This document shows positions 13,501 to 25,500 of a stretch of DNA of 64,000 nt, piece by piece (position 1 is the first letter of the stretch; every line of letters starts with the position of its first letter). The translations under genes were made by a program, and so were the position numbers. This stretch comes from Agelas oroides. Taxonomy: Eukaryota; Porifera; Demospongiae; Agelasida; Agelasidae. The notes beneath the pieces were generated by a model. It did no database searches. It worked only from the letters and a program-made list of their open reading frames with translations, and had not been told where the DNA came from. The stretch spans positions 19,437,934 to 19,501,933 of the forward strand of contig OX422183.1 of assembly GCA_949130485.1 (NCBI GenBank), in the 5' to 3' direction.

Positions 13501-16500
13501 ATTTCCCATGATTGTCCTGGAATCTTCCTCGTGAGATTCTCCTAATATCAAGTCACTGCACTTCCCAGGACTGCCCTGGGATGGGATCTTCTGCACATCA
13601 AGTCATACTAGGTTTAAGAGAGTCCAAGGACAGTTCTGGGATGTCACTCTTGGGATGCTCCAGGCATCAAGTCACACTAGTTTTCACAGACATTCCATCG
13701 CCGTCCTGGGACGTTCCTCTCTGGATCCTTCAGACATCAAGTCACCTCAACTTGCAGCGATGTCCTAGGACTGTCCTGCATGGGTCATTCTTCTTGGGAT
13801 CCTCAAGCTACCCTAGCTTTCAAGGATCTCCCAGGAATGTCCTCACAGTAATAAAAGGTATGTTGTTTTGAGACTAAATTGTTGTCATGTGCTGAATTCA
13901 GCATGTGTGCTAATCTTGTAATGTGCTGATTGAATACATGCATTTGTGCTATTTAAACGAGCTGAATGAGAATGTGTAGTTTCAAAACACAATGATAGGC
14001 ATAATTATGTGGTATAGTATTGTACATGTGTATATGCAGTCACAAAGTTTTTTTAAGAAGAACACGTATTACAAAGCAATTAGGGACATGAGACTGTCTC
14101 CCAGAGTGAATCCATCTGTGTTTCGGTGATGATAAACCCTTGTGGATTTCGGATGTCTTGCTCATTCACAAATTATAACCAGGTTCAGCTCTGAAAATCT
14201 TCTTCTCTTCTAGAAGTTTAGTTCAAAGCTGTAAGAATTATCACGAAACTTACAAGTTACTGTATGAATACTTACTAATAGATTATCTTGCCTAATACTG
14301 GAATAAAGAATTTGAGATGTGATGAGCTGAAAAAGTGAAAAGGCTGGCAGTCACCAGAAATTCAACTCAGGACACCTTGGCTCTGCAGCCAGTGCTCTGC
14401 TACTGAGCTACGACAACTGGAGAACCACCAGCCCTCACAATCCTCTATATGTACTGCACAGGTGGCACTGAAATGCCTTGGTTGCACACCCTGAGGGCTG
14501 CTGGTTGTCCAGTTGTCATAGCTTAGTGGCAGAGAACTGGCTGCACAGCCAGGTGTCCTTGGTTCAATTTCTGGTGACTGCTGGCCCTTTCACTTACCTC
14601 TATTTCGCCTCATAACATCTCAAATTCTTTATTTTAATCTATGAGTGTTTCCACTCCCATGAAAACTTATGTGTGAATAAAGTTGACATATCTTAATGTA
14701 TAAGGAAAAAATAATGTGTTCGCATTAATTCAAGCATGCAGGTATACATTTTTGTGATGATTGCTGCTGATACATAAAGCAGCCTTTTGTAATACTTTGA
14801 AAAAATCAACTTTGTAAAATCCAACAGCTAGGCACTGCATAAAGCTGATCTAGCATTGTTCAGATGCACAGGAATGAGAGTACAATTCTGTACATAATAT
14901 AGCTAGGTTACTGAATTTTTGCCCTACAAACTCATAGTGCATCAGCAAAAAGTAGCATGCAATCGTACATGTTGGAGTGTCCTTATAGTGTTAATTGCAC
15001 TATGCCAACAGCATTTTCTCTTACCTTATACACAGAGATCACCATTGAAGATTGCACACTTGGACCACTTGTACATAGTTTTTTGTCCAGGATGTACAGA
15101 GTGTTGAAGTTTGTATCCTCCTCCGAGTCAGTAGGGCTCTAATCAACCAGTTCCAGTAAGATGAAGACATCTCCCAGTTACTCTGGATGGTATCAATGGC
15201 CTCTTGACCACACATCAGTTCAAACTCGGTGCAGACGCAATGTAATGGAAGAGACAATACCAGTATTGTGTTATATATTATGCTTGATGACATTGTGGTA
15301 ATAGTTGCAGAGGGTGATGGAAGGACTACAAAGTTATGAACACTGATTATCCACTCGCCCAACATGCTCCATGGGTCGATGGGCTTCTTGTCTCTGAGCT
15401 GTGGAAAATCGTCACACAGTAATATTCATGTTCCCAATAGAATGTAGCAGTCTGCCTTAGCCAATAAATTTCATGATCCCCTTTAGATGGTCATTTTTTA
15501 ATAGCATTTGAAATCTGTTTTGGTGGGGACAGGACATGGTACAGGTAGTTTCCGCTGTTAGTATATCACTGTAGTAGCATACAAATTCACTCTCTTGAAT
15601 TTCGGGAATTTTGTTTTGTCACAGCAATTTGCTCACATCTTGCATTGTCATACTTTCCATTCTAGACGAGATCCCAGGGAACAGTTTAATTTGTAGCTGC
15701 AGTATGACTTTCAAACTGGCTGCTTTGTAAGCTGTAGTTTTCAGCCTTCAAGCTTCCCAAAAACAGTTTGAAATTGAGAAAGACTAAACGCAGCTGCAGC
15801 AAGTCAAGGTGGATCTGGATGTGCATGCGCAGTACGACTGAAACAGCAAGTCTTGTCAAGGTAAGTACCTTCAAATAGCACTGTGTACTACGTTGTTACC
15901 TGTAGATTAGTGATAATAAGCATATTTTCACTTGGCCCGTCAGTCTGATATGTTGGGCTCTGTGGTAGTATGACTGTCAGTCTGGTATGTTGGGCTTTGT
16001 GGTAGTATGACTGTCAGTCTGGTATGTTGGACTTTGTGGTAGTAGGACTGTCAAGTCTGGTATGTTGGACTTCGTGATCAGATGATTGTCAGTCTGATAT
16101 GTTGGGCTCTGTGGTAGTATGACTGTCAGTCTGGTATGTTGGGCTTTGTGGTAGTATGACTGTCAGTCTGGTATGTTGGACTTTGTGGTAGTAGGACTGT
16201 CAAGTCTGGTATGTTGGACTTTGTGGTAGTATGACTGTCAAGTCTGGTATGTTGGACTTCGTGATCAGATGATTGTCAGTCTTATATGTTGGGCTTTGTC
16301 GTTGTATGCATAACTGCAAGTCAGATATGGGACTTTGTGGGTGTATGTATAACTGTCAGTCTGATATGTTGCGTGGTCCTTGTGGTTATAGTTATGAATA
16401 TCATGTAGACTGGAGTCATGTGACCACCAAGCATATTTTGCTTTTGCAGCCATGGAAAAAAATGTGGCTGAATAATATCTAGAGGCCTGGGAATGAGGTT

Positions 16501-19500
16501 TATGCATTGTGAATACAATATTCGGCAAGACATGAATCTGGGCAGAGGCCTGGAAACAAGGCTACCCCATGTGTATTGCACAATTATAATGACACTGAAT
16601 GAATGAAGATCTTTATGGAAAGACACCTTAGATATAAGCTCAAGATACTTAACACACTTGAACGTGCTTTAAAGATACATATGCTTGCTCGCAATTTGGT
16701 TTGTGCTATTTGACACATTGAAGTGCACAAAGTGTGCTAAACATGATTTGTAGTAGGTAGTAGTACAGTGTAGCACACTGTACTACATGTAAAATTCAGC
16801 ACACTTTGTGCAGTTTTAGCACACTAACCCTAGCCAAAATTGCACACTTTGTTTTTCTGTACTGTGATGTCCCTAATCCCCAATGCCTAGTTATGGGATC
16901 CTCCGGACATCACATCACACTAGGTGGGACAACCCTGTTGGTATACACTGGACCTGAAGTCAAACGTGTTTTTGTGAACATTCCAGGATTCATGCAGTAG
17001 ACATGGTAGTTCTCAAGAGTTTTCCAGGCTTGTGCACTCCACATGTACAAGTAGCGCACCAGCCTTAGAAATTCACAGTGTGTAAGCCTTGGTAATGCTT
17101 GTACAGAGTGTCCAAGAAATGTCCAAGTCTTGCTTTGTACAGAACAGTTATGTAACAAATAGTGTCCAAGAAGTGTCCAAGTTGTGCAGTATCCAATTTC
17201 AAAGGGCCAAATCATATGCATGCACAGATACTGACTTCGTGTTGTTGCATTTTAGACTGTGGTAAAGATTGCATTTTCTTGTGGCTTGGAAGAAGTTACA
17301 CACTTAATTCTCTTCTCTATGTAGGGACCTGAACAAACTACGTAACTGTTCAATTTACCTACCAAATGAGTGTCCAACCCAGAGGGGTAGTTAAGTCAGG
17401 TTCAGCTTTCCGATGATGAGCTTTGAATCTTTTTAACAATCAGTGAGTCAGGAGTGATTTGTAAGCCCAAGACTGATTGCCGGAACCCGTACTGTACAGC
17501 GCCAGGTCACAGAAAAATCGTCTATTACTGATATGGAAGTGACTCAAGAAAGTCATGTTCTTCATCAGGGGAAAAAAAGCGATCTGTGGCAAAGAATCTC
17601 AGTGTAAGTAGCTCCCGTTATTGTTGACAACTCCTTGCTTTGTCTGACCATTTTTTTTACTGACCATTCCTTTCAGAATAAAGTTGTGGTGATTTATAGT
17701 GTCTTGGATGAAGATTGCGGCGAGCTTGTACCACATTCAAAATTTAATGAGTGTGGTCTGGCCAGCAGAGCAGGGTTGGCCTCATGTGTAAGTGAGTTGC
17801 GGCTCCTCCCTGACTGGCAACGCGGTCCGGCTGGCAGGGTTGGCCGCATGTGTACATGTGTTGTGGCTCCTCCCTGACCAGCGACATACTGAGTGCGGTC
17901 TGGCCAGCAGGGTTGGCTGCATGTATACGTATGTTGTGGCTCCTCCTTGACTGGCAACATGCTGGCTGGCAGGGTTGGCTGCATGTGCACGTGTCTCGTG
18001 TGTGTTGCAGCTCCTCCCTGACAGGCGACCTGCTGAGTACAGTCTGGCCAGCAACCCTAATTAGCCCTCATGTGTGCGTGTGTTGTGGCTCCTCCATGAC
18101 TAGCAACCTGCCGAGTGCGGTCTGGTTGGCAGGGTTGGCCTCATGTGTGTGTTGCGGCTCCTCCCTGACTGGCAACCTGCCGAGTGCAGTCTAGCTTGCA
18201 GGGTTGGCTTCATATGTACGTGTGTTTTGGCACCTCCCTGACCGGAGACCTGCCATGTGCGGTCTGGCCGGCTGGGTTAACAGCTGCATGTGTACGTGTG
18301 TCTCGTGTGTGTGTGTTGCGGCTTCTCCCTACCTGCTGACCTGCCGAGTGCGGTCTGGCTAGCAGGGTTGGCTTCATGTTCATGTGTGTTGCGGCTCCTC
18401 CCTGACTGGTGACCTGCCGTCACTCTAGTCTGCAGGGATGTCCCAGAAATGTTTTAGGATATTTCCCTTAGTTACACTAGCCATCAAGGATATTGCAGAA
18501 AATCCTAGGACTTGGCACCGTCTGGCCATCAAGTTGCAATTGTTTTCATAGGCATCTCAGGGCTCTCTTCGTATGTCACATCAAATAACCCAGCATGTCA
18601 CCTAAGGGATGTCCCAGGACTGTCTCGTCCCATTATGTCTGGATAGTCTGGGACATCCCATTTTGTCTGGAATGTGTCAGACAGTTGTAAGCAACACTGG
18701 ACATCCCTTGTAACTGCAACCATCCCAAGATCATCAAGAGATGTATGTAGCCTACACATATCCCTCTGTCTCAAGATCATCTAGGCAGGTAACTTTAGAT
18801 TCAGGGTTGGTGCTTGCACAAGGATAGTTGAACATGCAAGCACTCACCCCCAACTTGAATGCTTAAGGTGCAAAGGTCCATGGGCACTTGCTTGAGGCAA
18901 TATGGTATTACTTGTCTGTAGATCATGCATCAGTACTGATTATAGAGAGAAAAGTGTCATGATTGCAGAAAATAGCTTGTCATGGAGTGGTACCATACAG
19001 TGAATGGAGCCTTTTGTTCTACCTAAAGCAGCTACTCTGGCTATCTGTAGGCTATGTCTGAAAACAGCCTGGCTTGTCATGCATATGAGGCATCTTAGAG
19101 AAATAGCGGGAGTAGCCACGCATCAGCCACAAAGCAGAATCTCCGCTGCCTTCTGCATTTAGTCTGTCTACACAACTGTTAGCCCTGAGCCCTTGCCAGT
19201 ATATGCATGCAATAGATAGGCCTACTCACGCTCCAGCTGCCTCCCCCAAATGTCGCACAACACTGAATGCTGTCCCTTGTTGCACTGTATGCTCCAACTG
19301 TCCTTCCTGGCTGTCTCTCATAACCATCATCATTCTTCAGGCTCACCTGCTCGCTGGCTGTATTAAAGTTGTACGAAAATATTACATATTGTCCGCATGA
19401 GGTCTGCGGCTATCGCATTAAATTACAGCATCAAAAAATATGCCGAATGACATACACCATATACATATACATACATAACCGCAATTCAACTATCTAGTGT

Positions 19501-22500
19501 GGGGCTCACTCCCGCTCGCCCCAATTACACACCGTGAAAATATGTTACAGCTGCTTTTCTTCTCTGGTTGTAATGCTTGATTCTTAACACTGTAACTTAC
19601 TATCATCATGACATAAAGGATTTAGCTAAATTGTTCAAATGTAGATCACATTAAAACTTAACTACAGGCAAGTGTACACTAACCATCACAAATTCTTGAA
19701 GCACTATCACTTGTTTTACATTTGCAAACTGCTTGATATTACATACGCGCTCAACACCTTAGTTTGCATTCTGAACGAGTACACACGATTCTTAAATGTA
19801 AAAGGAAGTGAAACAGCCTTGCGATTCATGAATTTATATATATGTATATTGGGTGAAACAGCTTTACGATTCATGAATTTATATATACGTGTATTGGGTT
19901 AAACAGCCTTATGATTCTTGATTTTATATATACATGTATTGGGTTAAATAGCCTTATGATTCTTGATTTTATACATTTAGTGGAAAAAACGTAATAATAT
20001 TCCAACTAAATTGTTAGGGGAGTCTCTTTTGGTACTTGCTGCTTTTTAGAGAGGGTTGACATCAGCAATTCGTTGGTCCCAAAACCATCCTTCCCCCTTC
20101 TTGAAATATTTATGACATCAAGTACAGGGGCGGAGATATAGGGGGGGCAGGGGGGGCTTAGGCCCTCCCACTTTTCAGATTGGGGGTCTCAGCCCCCCCC
20201 CCACTTTTTATACTAGTTGTACAGAGAAATACAATATCATCTCGTTTTCCAGGATTAGGGCTACACTGGGCTACACTGCCACTAGTTTGGTCCGTATAGT
20301 AGTCTCGCCCAGACCCCATGAGACTAAGCGTATAGTTTGCTCTCATGCAGTCTAATTATGCGCAACCTCGGGCTCTACCCTTTTACTCGGGTAGCATTAA
20401 TTAGAGTAAGCTTCACCATAATTCAGCTTGGACCAGGGCCAAATTTATTAGAACATGAGCCCCCCCACGTCTTGGTAGCTGTCTCCGCCTCTGAAGTATC
20501 CTGCGGAGTTCCAAAACAATAGTAGGACAACCTACTACTTGTGATCCTCCAGACATAAGTCACCTTAGCTTGCAAGGGTGTCTCAGGACAATCCTGAAAC
20601 ATCCCCCAATTGGAATCCTCTGGATATCAAGTCACCCCAGCTTGCAGAAATGTCCCAGGACTGTCCTAAGATATTGGGTCCTTCAAACACCAGCAAGTCA
20701 CCTAAGATCTCATCCAGGACTGTGTGGAAAGTCCGGGACATCCCATTTTGTCTGACATCCCATTTTGTCTGACATCCCATTTTGTCTGAACAGTCCTGAA
20801 ATGTGTCAGACAGTTCTAAGCAACACTACACATCCCTTGTAGCTGCAACCATCCTAACATCATCAAGAGATGTACACAGCCTATACATATACACCTGCAG
20901 ATAATACACAATTTTCTATTAACTGTGGACATCTTGTGATCAATCAGGGGTACACCATCACAAGACCATCAGGACTGTGCAAAATGTCTGGATAGTTGTA
21001 AGCAACAGTGGACATGACCATGTAGGTTTACCTAGTCACACATCCAGATGGAAGAATACAGAGTAGGCACACAGCCATCCCAGGACGGCCACTTAAGAGG
21101 AAGGCTGTGTAACAAACAGGTAGCTAATAAGCTTACTATGGCAGAGCCTTTGCACAGCATCACCGGACAACTCCTTACTAGTATGAGTACAAAATCTCCT
21201 GATATATTCGATGGTAGGTTTCCAGAATTACTCACCCTTCTTAAAAAAAGGTACTCTTTCTTGACTTCATGGCAGCAAGGCTAACTCAAACTCAAATCAG
21301 CAGTACTAATGTATGCCACCTACTTTAGAATCAGTATCTTGGATGTTGATACTAGCTCCTCTGTCGACAAGGTAACTCAATATCTTACAGCGGCCTCCTG
21401 TTTTAGCTGCTACATGTAGAGGAGTCATCTGATGGAGAAAAAGAAAAAGTACAAAGTAAGCCAGAAATCAACTTAATTCTGTGCAGCTTAGTGTGAAGAT
21501 TGATTTAGAAATTTTGATTATTTTCAGATGAATGATACAAAGTGGCTGCAAGACTTAATCATGAGTGCATTGAGGACTGTGGGTACTATCACTAGCTTCA
21601 AAATCTGAACGCTGTTCTTTAGAACAGTAAAACTGACATCTTGGCAGGCTGATTTATGAAACTAATTATGAATGCACTAACGAATAGAAGGCCCTTTCTT
21701 TGGTGCCTAAAATGAGGCTAATTCAAACTCAGTAACATAGTAATACTTACCCCACATTTATCGTGGATTTTGACATCAGCTCCTTTGTCAACAAGAATTT
21801 CCACTGTGAACTCTTGACCTTCTTTAACTGCAATATGCAGAGGAGTCCACTGAAAGAAGGAATAAAACAAACCTAATAACAGTAGACAATCAGTGTGTTT
21901 CAGAAATTGGCTGACTTCACAAAGTATGAGAATACAGTTTTGGAAGTACTATATTCATGGTACTTCTCATCGTTCTCAGACTCCGCTGTGAATGGAAGAT
22001 TTTGTTGGTACCACCAGAGTTTGAAGGCTGACAGTGTCTTCTTTGAACAGCAGAGTAAATAAATGATAGATACAACACCCTCTCTCAAGTCAGAATAAGG
22101 TGGCCATAGTAACTCAAACTCAAATCAGCAACACAAATTCACTGTCAAGAGCTAATATATTTACCCCATTATCGTCTTTGATGTTGACAGCAGCTCCTTG
22201 ATCAATAAGGTATCTCACTATTTCCAAACAGCCTCTTTTAGCTGCCATGTGCAATGGAGTCATCTGATGGGGAAAAGTACAAAAGTAAGCCAGAAATCAA
22301 GTGATGCTATGGAGTGATTTTACAAATTCCTACGTATTTCTGATGGTGGATTTGAAGTGGAATCTCAGACCTAGCTTTAACTGGATGGAAAGTTTTGGGG
22401 GCATTACTGTGCAGAAGATTCAGAGTTATTTTTGCAAGCAAATTACACCCCAAGTGAAAGAAAAAATTTGTAGTAATTTAAAGCCACCAAAGTGCACGTG

Positions 22501-25500
22501 TATGTTCAATGTTTTTTAGTCTTTCTCTCCCAGCCTTACTGAAGTTGGAAACCACAGCTGGAAGCAGTTATCATTGAAGTACCTACAGTTAAAGCGCTAA
22601 GGCTGAGAGGTAAACCATGGAGACTGGATAAGGCCAACCATTTGCCACCAACAAATGGCAGCTATGGGGACACAGGATTCTACACTGGTCAAACTAGCTA
22701 GCTAGATACGCTAAAGATGAGGATATATGATTCTAGTAAACCACTGCTAATCTGTGTCATGGCCAAAATTGTTGACACCTCAGTGATCACACAAACGTCA
22801 TCCCAACTTGCAGCTCTGGAGCTTTATATGAAAGCTAAGGTAGCTACATTGCTAATGAGCTACATCTACAAGTTTCTGGTAGCAGATTATCTATCCAGCA
22901 CAGCCAACGGAACTACATGTCATTTTGACACTTCAGTGAAGTACGCACCTAGCTACTGGCTTGCTACACTGCAACACATTCTGTGTATCCACAGCACCTT
23001 TGATGGCAATGGTACTTCTTTACAAGACCAACTGATATCTCTCAAAAAGCTTTGGGTTGTGTTCTTAGCTCCTACACAACTCAAATAGAGATAGCATTAG
23101 CATAGCCATCGTTATGCCCAGCCAGTCAACATTGAATGGAGTTGGTGTTATACCCATACATGGAAGTTGGCTGGCTTTGTGTATCCTGTAAATCATTCCG
23201 TACACCTCCATTTATGTTATGAATTGTACTGTATAATTCCATAACTATAATTGCATAATTATTATTGCGTAATTATTATGCAATGGTTGGTTGGTTGGTT
23301 GGTTCTGGGATCAAGGCAAAGGGGGTTTGCGTCGGCAAAAACGTGCAGTGTGTCCCCGTGGTTGGGTCTTTGTGCAAATAAAATGTCCAATCCTACGGCA
23401 ACAGCTTGTGAAGATGCCCCACATTTTGTCAGGTGGCTCCTTGTGTGTGGCTATACATCTTGTGTGTATTTGGTCCTTGTGCTAGTCAGGATGTCCCATC
23501 CTTCAGCAGCAGCCTGTCATGTTCTGTCAGGTGGCCCATTGTGTGTGTGACCATACGTCTTGGGTCCTTGTGCTAGTCAGGATGTGCCATTCTTTGGCAG
23601 CATCCTGTCAAGATGTCCCATCTTTCGTCAGGTGGCCCATTGTGTGACTGTACGTCATGTGTGTAATTGGGCCCATATCCTAATCAGGATGTCCCATTAT
23701 TCAGCAATAACCTATCCATTTTTCATCAACCAACCCACTGCAACACTGGCAATAGTTACGCAACTTGTTACAGATTCACTGCAAGAAATGGTTTACAAGG
23801 CATTCATACTGTAATGCAGATTGTGTTGACAATGACTGCAGGTATGAACATATCGCCTTCAAGAATATCTACACTTTTCTCATGAAAGAATATCTTCAGA
23901 TAAGGTAAAAATATTAAATAAGTGAAAATACGTTCAGTTCTTTGTCTTTGCAGAATTGCTGTAATAGAATATTATCACATGACGACTCTTGATTCCAATG
24001 TAAGATATTGAGTATGCCTAGCATCTCTCCGTCCCCCCTGTAAACTAAATATTTGACATTTTCGGAATGCCCTGATTTTCATAGTCTGAGGTAGCCTCAT
24101 TCCTAGAAGTTCTTAAGTATAAGGAAGGGGAACCATAGTGCAGGGAGAGCCTGATATATTTTATATCAAGGTTAGACAAGCATACTACTGGTAGTCTACA
24201 ATCACTGACTGGACTAGTGAACTGGACTGGTGGGCTGACATTTTTGTGCTAAAAATCACTTTTATGCTCTCTGATGAAACCTTACTCTCATGTAGGTTTA
24301 GCCATGATGCATTTTAGTCTTTATAAACCTGGAAACACAATCCCCTCTGTCTAGACTCATGTGAATAAATCAGACAACGTAATGCTAAAACAGTGGTGAG
24401 TCTTTGCTCTAACTTCATGCTTAGTGTGCAGCATGGTGTGAGATAAGTTTCAGCCTCATACTCAGGCCCATTATTTTGAGTGTCTGGGAACTATAACTTT
24501 CTGCTTCCATGTTATGGTGTAGACAACTGTCTGAGTACAAGTCTTTAGTGAAGGTTCTTTTCACTACATATGACACTTGCAGAATGATTTGTACACTTAT
24601 AAAGTTTTGAGTATACTACAGTACCTAATCTATCAGCGTTATCAATTTGCAAGTAAGCAGTAGGACTCATTTCAAGCAGCATCTGTATTGCTGATAGTGG
24701 ATGCCTCAAGGCTTGCCAAGCAGACTTTATAAGATTGAATGTGCATGCTTTATGTCATCCAGTTAGTAAATATTTTTTTGCTAGAGTTCGTGAAGGAAAG
24801 TGGTTGTGTTGGCAACCCTACAGATGAGTTCTCAATAGAGAACATAAGAATGACTTTTTAGTACAGTCCACAAGTCCAGTCTAGTGATTGTAGACTAGCT
24901 ACCCATACTACATATTGTGCCAGGTTTCATGATTGTCATAGTTGTGCTATTGTAGCTTCATATTTGTATTTGCAAAAATCATGTGCTCCAAATATTGTGG
25001 GCGCACCTTCATGCATACTCTCATGTACCATCATCCAGGTTTATAAAGGAGAAGACAGAGCTTGGTACATTCTATAACGTGCTTGATCAAGGATATAGAC
25101 ACAGCTTAATGATGCAAGCTTGCACCCCAAAGAAGTCATCCATCTCTTGTAAGTATTTCCACCTCCTGGTGACACCAGAGTGGACACCTGAAGCATTCCT
25201 TGTCCTGATTATCAGGAAGATCGTCACAGGATCGATTCCTCCTCATACCACAATTTAATTCCCAAATGCATGAATATTGTGAATTGACTGCCTACATGCA
25301 ATTCAAAAATCTATGCCAGTTAGCAGGCATTTACCCATGCTTTCTTGTTGACTTTACGCTATAGTATTAATGTTATCAATCGCAATTAATAACGCATGAC
25401 TTCAAACCATCCTAGTAGCTCTGTACACCATGGAACAAAGATGACTTGGGGTCAATCTATAGCTTTTCAAGCTCTCTGCACTTTAAACATGGTTTGCAAC

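Larger units (their letters stand above)
14295..14650. mobile_element. Inverted pair of tRNA-derived SINE-like sequences, head to head
   Basis: Arms of about 150-170 bases (about 14295-14450 and 14480-14650) are inverted copies. Each has a tRNA-like head next to the centre and a tail ending in TTCACTT...CAAATTCTTTATT. A and B polymerase III promoter boxes are recognisable in each head (see the separate entries). Confidence 0.6.
5553..21323. other. Very long intron between ankyrin repeats 16 and 17
   Basis: Filled with dispersed satellite, foldbacks, minisatellites and the transposon at 10534-11305, annotated separately. The rest (for example 6150-7360, 8620-9600, 12340-13480, 14660-15930, 16380-17740, 18790-19800) is AT-rich sequence with no convincing exon on either strand. 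Open frames there are short and unlike any family I recognise. Confidence 0.5.

Noticed and set aside
14509..14580. Functional tRNA-Cys gene
   Set aside because: A and B boxes and GCA are present, but the anticodon arm is irregular and the acceptor ends do not pair. A second inverted copy indicates a SINE.
17694..18194. Overlapping frames on both strands in the 18-kb GC-rich block
   Set aside because: They follow the tandem unit and share its periodicity. They contain no independent protein features.
22717..23088. 123-codon plus-strand frame
   Set aside because: No recognised domain, unremarkable composition, no splice or promoter context, and it lies in an intron of the opposite-strand gene.
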